A DNA stretch of 64,000 bases, taken from the NCBI RefSeq assembly GCF_048984525.1, contig NZ_JBMGJC010000009.1:113088-177087 (forward strand), written 5' to 3'. The position numbers were made by a program, and so were the translations under genes. The notes under the pieces were generated by a model, which was not told the origin of the DNA, made no database searches, and saw only the letters and a list, made by a program, of their open reading frames with translations. Of this stretch, positions 17,760-26,586 are shown in pieces. Positions within the stretch are counted from its first letter, which is position 1. Each line of letters begins with the position of its first letter. Source of the stretch: Syntrophopropionicum propionicicum_A (GTDB taxonomy: Bacteria > Bacillota > Desulfotomaculia > Desulfotomaculales > Pelotomaculaceae).

Positions 17760-19616
17760 TTATGGTTTTTCTTTCAGGTACAGCGCGCCCGGGTTTAGCC
17801 CGTAGTAAATATTGTCCCGGCGGGGATCAACGTTGATGTCGACGTTGTTGAAGATCAGCAGTACGGATACTTCCTGTGTTTCCAGCCGCAGGCTCATGTC
17901 CTCGAAAGACGCCTCGGTGGGTTTTCCCTCGCCCGGCGGGTATTTTGCGGAAATCCGGTCTATATAGGAGTTCATGTATTGCTCGAGGACCACGCGACCG
18001 TCAAGCTCGATTTTTAAAGTCGCCACGCCATTGGGGGGGTTCACGGTCCAGCTGATCCGGTACGTACCTTTGACGCCGTCTACCGTGACTGAATCATTCC
18101 CCTTCCCGTAGTAATTCTGCAGGTTTACCGCCCAGTTGAAATCGCTGATGTCAACGGCACCCGGCGGCAGCATCAGCGCGATACCCATTCTTCCCCCGTT
18201 ATATATATCCTCTGTTATGGGCCAGGTCTGTTCAAAGCCGAGTTTGCTCTTAAATACATTGCTTTCGCCAAGGCGCCGGTCAAACCAGTCCGGCAGCTTC
18301 GCGTCCCCGGCATAGGCTAGGAAGGTGACCGCGTCGGTAATTGACTCGCGCACGTCCTGTTCCGGTACGGTTTTCGCGGGGGTCAGCTGTTCGCCCGCCA
18401 GCATCCCCTGGCTGGCCAGCAGTTTTTCCAGGCGGCTCACCTGGGCGGTAACCGGCAGGGCATGGTAACCAACCGCCGGCAGCACCGAAAAAACAGCTGC
18501 CGCGCAGACCAGGGCGGCGATCGCCGTATGGGCTCTGGCCTTCCGGACCAGCAGCAGCACGGCGGACACCACGGCGATAACCCAGATCAGGGCGAAGGAA
18601 TATTCGGTTGTTTTGAGGCCCGTCCGGCCCAGCTGGATAAAAAGTGCCCAGGCCTCAAAAGCCAGGATCACCAGCGTGGTGACCGGATAGACACGTCTAT
18701 AGAATTTCGCCGGCCCGGATTCAAGGTGGGTGACCATTACATGCAGCCAGATCCCGCCGGCGGCGTAACCGGTCGCTATACCGTACAGCTGCACGAATAC
18801 TGGCCACGTCCCGGTAACAACAGTGCGGCCGGCCCAGAGCAGCAGGACGGCGGTCAAAGCCAGTACGATCGGGACCAGGATGTACTCGAAAAGGATTTCG
18901 ATAAAACGCGGCTGTTTCTGGGCTTCTTCGCGGTGCTCGTCCACCCGGCCCCGGCGAAAGTCCGGAAAATAGCCGGCAAAAATGGTAAAGCCCAGGAAGC
19001 CGGTCATGGTCGCGATATACATGTATACTTTTTCACTCATTTCAGGATAAAGCAGGGCCTGGACTGCGCCCGCGACGCTGGAGGCGCCGGCCGTAATCAC
19101 CCCGCCGTAGACCAGGGCGATAAACAAGGCCTTTTGGGTCATGAAAAGGGAACGGGCGAAGTCCGACTGGTCCTCCGGGTAGCCGGCCAGGACAATAAAG
19201 GCCAGGAAACTGGCCAGGATGGCCACGAGGACACGTGACGTGGCGATGCCCGAGACCACCATGTAACGGGAAACAGCCGCGTCCGGGCTCGTCCCGCTGG
19301 TCAGGTAAAGCGCCAGGAAGGTCACGGCCGCGGCCGCGGCGCCCAGCAGGTTGGCAGCCAGGAAAGCCCGGGCGTTGTTGAAACGGCTTTGGGCCGCGGT
19401 GATCGCCGCCAGGCTGAATACGGCGCCCATGGCGAATGACCAGTGCAGGCAGTCGAACAGGAAATTGTATGGCTCCTGCATCGGCCAGTCCAGCTGGATC
19501 CTGATCATCGTGACAATGGCGAACGCCAGCGCGCAGGCGATCGCGGCGGGAAAGGTCTGAAAGGCTGAGGCTGCTCCTTTGAAAATTTGCGAGATTGACC
19601 GGATAAAAGCATTCAT
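17760..19616 (-). CDS. DUF4153 polytopic membrane protein
   Basis: This 618-residue protein has about 10-12 N-terminal membrane helices and a roughly 200-residue soluble C-terminal part, the DUF4153 layout. ATG at 19616 follows AGGAGGT with 7-nt spacing; the GTG at 19625 overlaps that signal and is rejected. The function of DUF4153 is unknown. A perfect minus-strand TATAAT at 19692-19697 is a good promoter. Two of the expected four pentamers (ATTAA at 19719, CTTAA at 19730) fall in exact register with the response-regulator boxes, so weak control by the same regulator is possible. REP-like blocks flank the gene on both sides. Confidence 0.82.
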   Translation of the reverse strand: MNAFIRSISQIFKGAASAFQTFPAAIACALAFAIVTMIRIQLDWPMQEPYNFLFDCLHWSFAMGAVFSLAAITAAQSRFNNARAFLAANLLGAAAAAVTFLALYLTSGTSPDAAVSRYMVVSGIATSRVLVAILASFLAFIVLAGYPEDQSDFARSLFMTQKALFIALVYGGVITAGASSVAGAVQALLYPEMSEKVYMYIATMTGFLGFTIFAGYFPDFRRGRVDEHREEAQKQPRFIEILFEYILVPIVLALTAVLLLWAGRTVVTGTWPVFVQLYGIATGYAAGGIWLHVMVTHLESGPAKFYRRVYPVTTLVILAFEAWALFIQLGRTGLKTTEYSFALIWVIAVVSAVLLLVRKARAHTAIAALVCAAAVFSVLPAVGYHALPVTAQVSRLEKLLASQGMLAGEQLTPAKTVPEQDVRESITDAVTFLAYAGDAKLPDWFDRRLGESNVFKSKLGFEQTWPITEDIYNGGRMGIALMLPPGAVDISDFNWAVNLQNYYGKGNDSVTVDGVKGTYRISWTVNPPNGVATLKIELDGRVVLEQYMNSYIDRISAKYPPGEGKPTEASFEDMSLRLETQEVSVLLIFNNVDINVDPRRDNIYYGLNPGALYLKEKP

Positions 19617-19748
19617 GGCCCGCACCTCCTAAAAGACAGGATCCGGATTATTTTATCGATATTGCAATAAATTACCGCTCCTTTGACACTTATTATACTG
19701 GATATTGGCTATGAAATTATTAAGCAAATCTTAAATTTGTACCCAAAG

Positions 19749-20020
19749 CGTGTCAAGGGGACGGTTCTTTTAGATGTGTCAAGAATAAGGTTTCTCCTGA
19801 CACGCTATCTCCGAGGTTACTTTTTCCGTGGAACGTGTCATGAGGACAGTTCTCCTGACACGATTTTCTTTCTGGATATAAAATTCGCAATCGTGTCACG
19901 AAAACCGTCCCCAAGACACGCTCCCGCGTTCAACAAAACCGTCCCCAAGACACGCTCGCCGAACCGTCACCTGTCACCCTTGCGAAAAAAACGTGTCAAG
20001 AGAACCGTCCCCTTGACACG
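19749..20020. repeat. Large REP-like cluster, about six palindromes
   Basis: It contains partial copies at 19749-19803, the 87-bp unit (19834-19920), another AACCGTCCCCAAGACACG half-unit (to about 19960), a degenerate GAACCGTCACCTGTCAC piece and a perfect 29-bp copy at 19992-20020. It fills the gap between the DUF4153 promoter and the end of the exporter operon. Confidence 0.9.
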
Positions 20021-20040
20021 TTTTGTGCGCCTCAATCCTT

Positions 20041-20286
20041 CTAATCCAAGTTAAACTCATCAAAGACCAGCGGTATGGGCCAGAAGAAATAGAACTCAAC
20101 ATTATCAGCCGATTCCACAATAAGCGGAACGGGCTGCTCATCAGCCTCTTCTCTCTGTTCTGTTGCTGGCGCGCTGTTCATGGCTATACTTGGCAGGACT
20201 CCCCGCTCTATTTCTTTTTTGCCATCGCCGGGGTCCACCGCCGGCATGCTGAGTCCCGGCATCAATAATACTGAAGAGATACTCAT
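20041..20286 (-). CDS. Small hypothetical protein at the end of the MacAB-like operon
   Basis: An 81-residue ORF beginning at ATG after GGGGG with 8-nt spacing, 22 bp downstream of the permease stop on the same strand. The N-terminus is hydrophobic (SISSVLLMPGLSMPA) but short for a signal peptide; the middle is acidic and the C-terminus aromatic (VEFYFFWPIPLVFDEF). I recognise no family. Its tight spacing and good ribosome binding site support a real gene. It might be an accessory or substrate-like peptide of the exporter, but this is conjecture. Confidence 0.5.
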   Translation of the reverse strand: MSISSVLLMPGLSMPAVDPGDGKKEIERGVLPSIAMNSAPATEQREEADEQPVPLIVESADNVEFYFFWPIPLVFDEFNLD

Positions 20287-20307
20287 TAGCAATACCCCCT
20301 TCTATTT

Positions 20308-21525
20308 TTACTTCTCAAAGCGGAGCGCTTCGATCGGGTCCATGCCTGATGCTTTTTTAGCGGGATAATAGCCGAAGAAAATGCCAATTAGAGCTGAAAA
20401 ACCCGCCGATAATAAAATGGAGTAAAATGTCACGTAGGTGTTCCACCCGGCGAACTTTGAAATTAAACTGGCTCCCACAGCCCCGAGCAGGATGCCCGCG
20501 AAGCCGCCTGCCAGGCAGAGCACTAGGGACTCCACCAGGAACTGGTTGCGGATATTGCTCTCGGTGGCTCCGACCGCCATGCGCAGTCCGATCTCCTTGG
20601 TCCTCTCCGTCACGGAAACGAGCATGATATTCATGATACCGATGCCGCCCACCAGCAGTGACACCGCCGCGATACTGGCCAGCAGCATGGTCATGGTGCC
20701 GGTGGCTGTTTCCATCGCTTCCAGGACAGAGGTCAGGTTGCGCACGTTGAAGTCATTTTCCGCGGCATCGGCAATGCGGTGCCGCTGTCTGAGAAGTTCT
20801 TCTATATTACTTTGGACGTAAGTCATGCTGTTTTCGGTTTCAGCCTGGACATTAATTGTACGGACATTTTTTGAGCCGACCATCCTGGTTTGCACCGTGG
20901 TAATCGGCACATAGATCATGTCGTCCTGGTCCTGGCCCATCATGGCCGCGCCCTTGGAGTCCAGTACGCCGATGACGGTGAAGCCCAGTTTGTTAATCGT
21001 GATTTTTTCACCCACCGGGTCGATGCCGGATGAAAAAAGGTTTTCCGCGACCGTGCTGCCGATTACCGCCACCATGCCGGTGTTGGCCACGTCTTCGCCG
21101 GTGAAAAATGAGCCGGAGATGAGTGTCCACTGCTTGATTTCCTGCATTTCCGGCGTAGTGCCGTCCACCGTGGAGGTCCAGGTCTGGTTGCCGTACTGCA
21201 CGTTGCCGCTGGTGCTCAGTTCAGGCACGGAATTGGCCACCAGGGGCAGCTCGCCGATGGCCTCGGCGTCCTCCAGGGTGAGGGTGTTGACGCTGCCCGT
21301 GCCGCCCCGCATGGGGCCGGCGCTGGCGCCGGGGTAAATCATGAGCAGGTTCGAGCCCATGCTGGAAATTTGGTCGGAGATCCTCTTGCTGGCTCCCTGG
21401 CCCACCGAGATCATGATGATCACTGCTGCGACGCCGATGATGATGCCGAGCATGGTCAGGGAAGACCTCAATTTATTTGCTTTTATCCCGTTGAGGGCTA
21501 CTTCAAAGTTATTTGAGAATTTCAA
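20308..21525 (-). CDS. MacB-like ABC transporter permease
   Basis: This 405-residue protein has one N-terminal helix (LRSSLTMLGIIIGVAAVIIMISVG), a large extracytoplasmic MacB periplasmic-core domain (about residues 40-270) and three C-terminal helices with LVGGIGIMNIMLVSVTERTKEIGLR, the FtsX/MacB signature. In monoderms such permeases export peptides or antibiotics with an ATPase and an adaptor, both present upstream. The start is TTG, overlapping the ATPase stop (TTGA), with GGGGG as the binding site. It is part of the four-gene operon under the pentamer-box promoter at 23.8 kb. Confidence 0.93.
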   Translation of the reverse strand: MKFSNNFEVALNGIKANKLRSSLTMLGIIIGVAAVIIMISVGQGASKRISDQISSMGSNLLMIYPGASAGPMRGGTGSVNTLTLEDAEAIGELPLVANSVPELSTSGNVQYGNQTWTSTVDGTTPEMQEIKQWTLISGSFFTGEDVANTGMVAVIGSTVAENLFSSGIDPVGEKITINKLGFTVIGVLDSKGAAMMGQDQDDMIYVPITTVQTRMVGSKNVRTINVQAETENSMTYVQSNIEELLRQRHRIADAAENDFNVRNLTSVLEAMETATGTMTMLLASIAAVSLLVGGIGIMNIMLVSVTERTKEIGLRMAVGATESNIRNQFLVESLVLCLAGGFAGILLGAVGASLISKFAGWNTYVTFYSILLSAGFSALIGIFFGYYPAKKASGMDPIEALRFEK

Positions 21526-22277
21526 CTCACCGCCCCCGCTTCCTCCGGCAATGCGGCCAGGTCCGCGGCGGCGCTGCCGGTATTTGTCACCGGGGTGTCT
21601 TCTATGATGCGGCCGTCCCTCAGGATAATCAGGCGGCGGCAGTATTGGGCGATTTCTTTTTCGTGGGTAACAATGATGACAGTAATGCCCTTCTCGCTGT
21701 TTAGACGCTGAAGCACGGATATAATCTCCACGCTGGTCCTGGAATCGAGAGCGCCTGTCGGTTCGTCCGCCAGGATCAGGGAAGGGCCGTTCACCAGTGC
21801 CCGGGCGATGGCGACCCTCTGCTGCTGGCCGCCGGACATTTGGCCGGGGTAGTGGTTAATGTACTGCGACAGCCCGACCCAGGCCAGGGCTTCTTTCACC
21901 CTTTCCTCCATCTCGTGTTTTGGAGTGCCGGCGTAGACCAGAGGGAGCAGCACGTTGTCACACACGGACACTTTGCCCAGCAGGTTGAAGCCCTGGAACA
22001 CGAAGCCAAGCCTCTTGTTGCGTATTTTGGCCAGCTGGTCTTTATCTAAATCTGAAACATTGTCGCCGTCCAGGTAGTAGGTGCCCTCAGTCGGCCGGTC
22101 AAGGCAACCGATCAGGTTGAGCAGTGTGCTTTTGCCCGAACCGGAAGACCCCATGATTGCTGCCATCTCGCCTTCCTGCACGCTAAGTGAGACGCCCCTC
22201 AGGGCAAAGACCTGGGTTTCTCCCATGTCATATGTCTTTTTGATATTTTCCATCACGATTGCTGCTTTTCCGGACAT
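21522..22277 (-). CDS. MacB/LolD-type ABC transporter ATP-binding protein
   Basis: A 251-residue nucleotide-binding subunit with Walker A GSSGSGKST, Q-loop, signature (M)SGGQQQRVAIARAL, Walker B LILADEPTGALD and H-loop VTHE. The DEPTGALD form is typical of the MacB/LolD family. ATG at 22277 is chosen because the sequence KAAIVMENIKKTYDMG follows at the expected distance; an upstream TTG exists. Only a weak GGGATGG binding site is seen. It lies 52 bp after the adaptor stop and overlaps the permease start. Confidence 0.93.
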   Translation of the reverse strand: MSGKAAIVMENIKKTYDMGETQVFALRGVSLSVQEGEMAAIMGSSGSGKSTLLNLIGCLDRPTEGTYYLDGDNVSDLDKDQLAKIRNKRLGFVFQGFNLLGKVSVCDNVLLPLVYAGTPKHEMEERVKEALAWVGLSQYINHYPGQMSGGQQQRVAIARALVNGPSLILADEPTGALDSRTSVEIISVLQRLNSEKGITVIIVTHEKEIAQYCRRLIILRDGRIIEDTPVTNTGSAAADLAALPEEAGAVS

Positions 22278-22329
22278 ATCGTACCATCCCAAGTTCAATT
22301 TGCATTCAGGCGTTGGACCAAGAGCCGTC

Positions 22330-23736
22330 CTACCGGGGCGGCCCGCCCATAAACACGGCGCCGCCTGTGCCTCTGTTATTGCCGCTGCTGCCGCCGCTGC
22401 CCGAACCTGGATTTGTGCCTGAGCCTGACGTGCCGGAATTGCCGCTGCCGGCGCCGATCACCACTGTTTCGCCTTCACTGAGCCCTTCTTTTACTTCGTA
22501 GCTGCTGGAGTCCGACAGCCCCAGTACCACCGGCCGGGTTGATAAGTTGCCGGACTTATCCATAACAATGACGCTGGCGCCGCGGCCGGGGCCGTTTCCT
22601 GTCCCGGCGGACTGTTTGGCGGCATAGGTGACTGCTCCCTTGGGCACGGTAAGGACGTCTTCAGACTCCTCGACAATTATGGTTATGGTCGCCGGCATGC
22701 CGGCTTTCAACTCGTTCTGGTTGTCATCCAGTGTGATCACCGTATCATAGACCTGCACGTTTGACACCGTGGTGGCTATGGGCGAGACGCTGCTGACCTT
22801 GCCGGTAAAGGTCTTGTTGGGAAAAGCGTTGACGGTAAGCTCCGCTGTCTGGCCTATTTTCAGACTGCCGATGTCAGCCTCGTTGACCTTGGCCTCCACC
22901 TGCAGCTTTTCCGAGATTACGGTCATAAAACCGCTGCTGCTGCTGGTGGTATTGTTGTTGGCGGTAGCCCGCTGGCCTTCGCCGCCGTTGATCACACTGA
23001 CGATACCGTTCATCGGGCTGGTCATCTTCGCCCCGGTCAGTTCCTTCTGTGCCATCTTAAGCTGGGCGCTGCTGCTTTCATAGGTGGCTTCCGCCGCCGC
23101 CAGGTCTGCCGCCGTGGCGCCGGCCAGGGTCGTCCTCAGCGCGGCCTCGGCCTGCTTCAGGCTGCTTTCAGCGCTGATGTATGTACTCTCCGCCGAGTCC
23201 AGGTCGGCCCGGGAAACGGCCCCCGCCTGGAAAAGCTGCTGGTAGCGCTCCAGGTTTGTCTTGGCCTGGTCGTATGAATTCTGTGCGGTTTTGACGCTGG
23301 TCTCAGCCTTGATTATTTCTTCCTCCGTCGCGCCGTCTGCCAGGTCTGCCAGCTTGGCGGCGGCGCTTTTCAGGCTGGCCGAGCTCTGGGACACCTGCGC
23401 CTGCAGGTCGTCTTCTTCCTGTTCAGCCAGGAGCTGCCCGGCGGTCACGTAGTCGCCCACCTTGACGTAAATTTTCCTGATGATCTCCGCGTTTTCAAAG
23501 CTCAGCGACACGGTGCTCACCGGCTCTATGGTGCCGGTGGCCGGGATGGTATTTGAGACAGTGCCTTTTTTAACGGTGCTGGTTATGTATGTGCTGTCCT
23601 GTTTGCTGCCGCCCCAGAAAAAATAGCCGCATATGATTAACAGAACTGCCGCGGCTATTGTGCCATAAAGAAATTTTTTCTTTTTAAAGATTCCCGTGAC
23701 CTTATTAAGTTTTAGTGAGCTGAAGATATTTTTCAT
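22330..23736 (-). CDS. MacA-like membrane-fusion protein of the ABC exporter
   Basis: This 468-residue HlyD-type adaptor has a basic N-terminus, one membrane helix (LYGTIAAAVLLIICGYFFW), a lipoyl half (KIYVKVGDYVTAGQLLAEQE), a long Ala/Gln/Glu coiled-coil hairpin (about residues 100-220), the second lipoyl half (MTSPMNGIVSVINGGEGQ), beta-barrel and membrane-proximal domains, and a Gly/Ser/Asn-rich C-terminal tail. ATG at 23736 follows GAGGGG with 7-nt spacing. It is the first gene of the exporter operon; the pentamer box and its -10 lie about 50-100 bp upstream. Confidence 0.92.
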   Translation of the reverse strand: MKNIFSSLKLNKVTGIFKKKKFLYGTIAAAVLLIICGYFFWGGSKQDSTYITSTVKKGTVSNTIPATGTIEPVSTVSLSFENAEIIRKIYVKVGDYVTAGQLLAEQEEDDLQAQVSQSSASLKSAAAKLADLADGATEEEIIKAETSVKTAQNSYDQAKTNLERYQQLFQAGAVSRADLDSAESTYISAESSLKQAEAALRTTLAGATAADLAAAEATYESSSAQLKMAQKELTGAKMTSPMNGIVSVINGGEGQRATANNNTTSSSSGFMTVISEKLQVEAKVNEADIGSLKIGQTAELTVNAFPNKTFTGKVSSVSPIATTVSNVQVYDTVITLDDNQNELKAGMPATITIIVEESEDVLTVPKGAVTYAAKQSAGTGNGPGRGASVIVMDKSGNLSTRPVVLGLSDSSSYEVKEGLSEGETVVIGAGSGNSGTSGSGTNPGSGSGGSSGNNRGTGGAVFMGGPPR

Positions 23737-23782
23737 ACGGTATCCCCTCGGCATTTTAATCTCGCAGAACCTTTATTTAACA

Positions 23783-23836
23783 ATAATATCTTTGTTACCT
23801 GAATTATCCCTTAACGGAAACTGAACATTAACTGAA
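23783..23836 (-). promoter_or_regulatory. Response-regulator box plus -10 promoter (site B)
   Basis: CTGAA, CTTAA, CTGAA and CTGAA begin at 23799, 23810, 23821 and 23832. TATTAT on the minus strand (23783-23788) lies exactly 10 bp nearer the gene. It controls the MacAB-like operon whose first ATG is at 23736. Confidence 0.8.
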
Positions 23837-23847
23837 AGTGTGCCAAG

Positions 23848-23918
23848 CGTGTCAAGGGGACGGTTCTCTTGACACGGTTTTGCGGGAAGCGTGTCAAGGG
23901 GACGGTTCTCTTGACACG
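23848..23918. repeat. Two identical REP-like palindromes in tandem
   Basis: Two perfect 29-bp copies with arms CGTGTCAAG/CTTGACACG, both in the GGGGACGGTTCT orientation, are separated by 13 bp. They begin 11 bp upstream of the last pentamer of site B. Confidence 0.93.
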
Positions 23919-24062
23919 ATTTGTGGGTAATTTGAGCAGTTAATTGGCATTTAATGATGACGGGTCGTTTAGGAATCACGGGAACGTTCCTAATGATTCA
24001 TCGCGAGCTTGTTAGCCGGGATTCATCAGGCTATTTGGAAGAGCACCTCATAAACAAAAATA

Positions 24063-24080
24063 GGCGGGTAAAATCCCGCC
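24063..24080. repeat. Short palindrome of the GGCGGG family
   Basis: GGCGGGTAAAATCCCGCC is a palindrome with an AT centre, similar to the elements at 17344 and 17424. Apart from this and the REP copies, the stretch from 23920 to 24230 shows nothing I can interpret. Confidence 0.6.
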
Positions 24081-24199
24081 CTGCCAGGCAACTTCTGTTT
24101 TTTTGAGAATATCTATTTGGTAGTGAGCGGGATTCAAATATTGCATCTCATATTACCATTTTTCAATGGTGTTTCCCTTTTCACTCTGTATTCAAGAAT

Positions 24200-24229
24200 G
24201 CGACAGGAGAAAACCGTCCCCCTGACACG
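24200..24229. repeat. REP-like palindrome beside the histidine kinase stop codon
   Basis: GCGACAGGAG, AACCGTCCCC and CTGACACG form a copy with unequal arms. It starts 3 bp beyond the kinase TAA. Confidence 0.8.
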
Positions 24230-24232
24230 TTT

Positions 24233-25726
24233 TTAGGGGAGCCAAATGATAAAAGTACAGCCTTCTCCTTCTTTGCTTTCCACGCTGATGGTTCCACCGT
24301 GGGCGTTTACAATGGACCTGGTAATCGCCAGGCCGAGGCCGGCCCCGCCGTATTTGCGCGTGCGCGAGGAGTCGCTGCGGTAAAAACGGTCAAAGACATG
24401 GGGGAGGTGGCTTTCGCTGATCCCCGGCCCGTTATCCCGGACCGTCAGCTGCACGCCGCTGTCCATTTTAGCGAGCGAAATCCTGATCTGTCCCTTTTCA
24501 GGGTCAGTGTGCTGCACCGCGTTGTGAAACAGGTTCAGCACCACCTGTTTCATTTTGTCAGTGTCAAAACTGCATATTATCTCAGGCTCGATATCCAGGT
24601 CAAGCTTCCTGCCGCCGGCGAGAATGCGCAGCTGCGGCTCCATATCCTCGAACACGGTGTCCAGCCGCCCTTCCTTGAGATCGATGTTTGGCTCGCGGTC
24701 CAGCTTGCTCAAGAGCAGCAGGTCGTGCACAAGTTTGGTCAGGCGCACCGATTCGCCGTGCATGCTGTTTAAAGCTTTATGCAGCTGTTCCGGCTGGTCG
24801 GCAGCGCCGCGCAGCAGCACCTCCAAAAAACCACGGATGGAGGTCAGCGGCGTGCGCAGTTCGTGCGAGGCGTCCGATATGAAGCGGCGCATCTGCTCCT
24901 GGGTTTCCTTTTCCGCCTCAAACGAAGCTTCCAGCCGCTCCAGCATCCCGTTAAATGATTCCGCCAGGCGGTCTATTTCCACCTGCCCCTGGTTGGTCGG
25001 AAATCGCTTGTCTAAATTACCGGCGTCGATCTGACCGGCGGTGTCTACCATGTTGGACAGGGGATCCAGTGTCCTTCGCAGAACCGGCAAAAAGGCGAGC
25101 AGCCCGAAGATCATGGCGGCCAGGGAAAGGAACAGGAATGTGAACAGCTGGCGAAGAAGCAGGTCTGTCAGCGGGCCGGTCTTAGTACTTACCTGCACGA
25201 TGCCGAGGTTCTGGCCGTGCTCAAAAACCGGCTGCAGTACCAGTAACTGTTCCACTCCCCCGCTCTCAACAACCTTAAAGTTTGACCTTATCACCAGCTT
25301 TGCCCCCGATCTGGGCTCCGGCCTGGTATCCTGCATAGGCCTCCTGTTTAAGAATTCCATATACTCCTGCGTGCCCAGCCTCGGCGGCTCTAAGCCGTCC
25401 GGCCCGTTGGAGAGCACGGTGTAATTGCCCTGCGTGTCTATAAAGGCCAGTTCGGTCTCGGGAAAAAAGAACCGCGGCAGTCGCGTGTCGCCGTTTTCCT
25501 TTATTGAGCCGAGACGCTCCCAGATAGCGGGGTAGAAGGATATGAGCTGGCTCTGCATGCTCTCCGCTTTATTTCTGTAGATAACCTCTTTCATGAAAAC
25601 ATATTGAAATATGCCGATCAGCGCCAGCAAAACGGCCATGATCAGCAGGGTGCGGGACAAAAGCTGGACCCGGAGCGAGTTGGGAGTTAATAAAGATTTG
25701 AGCCGGGTGGCGAATTTCTGGTTCAT
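24233..25726 (-). CDS. Sensor histidine kinase
   Basis: A 497-residue membrane kinase with two helices flanking an extracytoplasmic sensor (about residues 43-190), a HAMP linker, the HisKA motif SDASHELRTPLTSIRGF and a HATPase_c domain with N (LNLFHNAVQH), G1 (VRDNGPGI), F (FDRFYR) and G2 (GGAGLGLAI) boxes. It autophosphorylates on His and passes the phosphate to the response regulator, whose stop codon its ATG overlaps (ATGA). The signal is unknown; linkage to a MacAB-like exporter suggests envelope stress or a peptide antibiotic. The pair is probably autoregulated through site C. Confidence 0.94.
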   Translation of the reverse strand: MNQKFATRLKSLLTPNSLRVQLLSRTLLIMAVLLALIGIFQYVFMKEVIYRNKAESMQSQLISFYPAIWERLGSIKENGDTRLPRFFFPETELAFIDTQGNYTVLSNGPDGLEPPRLGTQEYMEFLNRRPMQDTRPEPRSGAKLVIRSNFKVVESGGVEQLLVLQPVFEHGQNLGIVQVSTKTGPLTDLLLRQLFTFLFLSLAAMIFGLLAFLPVLRRTLDPLSNMVDTAGQIDAGNLDKRFPTNQGQVEIDRLAESFNGMLERLEASFEAEKETQEQMRRFISDASHELRTPLTSIRGFLEVLLRGAADQPEQLHKALNSMHGESVRLTKLVHDLLLLSKLDREPNIDLKEGRLDTVFEDMEPQLRILAGGRKLDLDIEPEIICSFDTDKMKQVVLNLFHNAVQHTDPEKGQIRISLAKMDSGVQLTVRDNGPGISESHLPHVFDRFYRSDSSRTRKYGGAGLGLAITRSIVNAHGGTISVESKEGEGCTFIIWLP

Positions 25727-26406
25727 GGCAGGTCAACCCGGTACCCGGATCCGCGCAGGGTCCTGATCAGCTGGTGGTCCTTGTCGTTCAGCTTATCCCG
25801 CAGGGAACGGATGTAAACCTCGACTATGTTTTCTTCTCCCCCGAAGTCATAGCCCCATACCTTATCCAGGATCATGGTCTTGCTCAGAACCAGACCGTGG
25901 TTGAGCACCATAAATTTCAGCAGTTCGTACTCGGTCGGCGAAAGCTCCAGGACCCGGTCATTCAGCCTGATTTCTTTGCGGCGGTCATCGATCTGAAACG
26001 GCCCGATTACCACTTCCCCGAACAAATGGGGAAACTGGTTGCGGATCCTGGCGTAGATCCTGGCCAGCAGCTCTTCAAAGCTGAACGGCTTCACCATGTA
26101 GTCGTCGGCCCCAAGATTGAGGCCCTTCACCCGGTCGTCCACCTCGTCCTTGGCCGTGAGCATGATTACCGCTACGTTCCCGGTTTTTTTGATCATGCGG
26201 CAGACTTCAAAACCGTCCATGCCCGGCATCATGACGTCGAGGATAGCCACATGGGGCTGGAACTCCTTCAGCAGGGTGATGGCCGTCATGCCGTCCTGGG
26301 CGCTTTTTACCTCAAAACCCTCGTTTCGCAGGCCGAGCTCCAAAAACTGCAGTATGTTCGGCTCGTCGTCCACCAGCAATATTTTTATTCCTTTCAGCTG
26401 CTGCAT
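25723..26406 (-). CDS. OmpR/PhoB-family response regulator
   Basis: A 227-residue regulator with a receiver domain (KILLVDDEPN; phosphoacceptor Asp in VAILDVMMPG; KPFSFEELLARI) and a winged-helix DNA-binding domain (ELSPTEYELLKFMVLN, VEVYIRSLRDKL). ATG at 26406 has GAGGTGG with about 9-nt spacing; the frame remains open upstream into REP-like repeats but those codons are unlikely to be translated. Proteins of this class bind direct repeats spaced 10-11 bp, and three 11-bp-spaced boxes in this window, one upstream of this gene, are the obvious targets. Confidence 0.94.
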   Translation of the reverse strand: MQQLKGIKILLVDDEPNILQFLELGLRNEGFEVKSAQDGMTAITLLKEFQPHVAILDVMMPGMDGFEVCRMIKKTGNVAVIMLTAKDEVDDRVKGLNLGADDYMVKPFSFEELLARIYARIRNQFPHLFGEVVIGPFQIDDRRKEIRLNDRVLELSPTEYELLKFMVLNHGLVLSKTMILDKVWGYDFGGEENIVEVYIRSLRDKLNDKDHQLIRTLRGSGYRVDLP

Positions 26407-26429
26407 AACTGTCAACCACCTCTTCGAGC

Positions 26430-26554
26430 GTGTCAAGGACGGTTCTTTTCGTGTCATGAGGACAGTTCTGTTGACACGCTTTTGTCCCAAGATTTAATAT
26501 TAGTAATCGTGTCAACAAAACCGTCCCCAAGACACGGAACCGTCCCCTTGACAC
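26430..26554. repeat. REP-like cluster with a divergent 87-bp double-palindrome unit
   Basis: The unit at 26450-26536 is exactly 87 bp, like those at 16249, 17652 and 19834. Its spacer differs in sequence (TTTGTCCCAAGATTTAAT) and its arms have changed together to TTGACACG and CGTGTCAA. Partial copies sit on both sides. The cluster lies between the regulator's start codon and its promoter, so it should be part of the 5' leader of the mRNA. Confidence 0.88.
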
Positions 26555-26586
26555 ACATTGAATTTTTATCCAGTGCCCCTGCTTAT

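Noticed and set aside
18462..19238. 258-residue ORF opposite the DUF4153 gene
   Set aside because: Composition (Gly, Gln, Asp and His rich) is that of an antisense shadow of a GC-rich membrane-protein gene.
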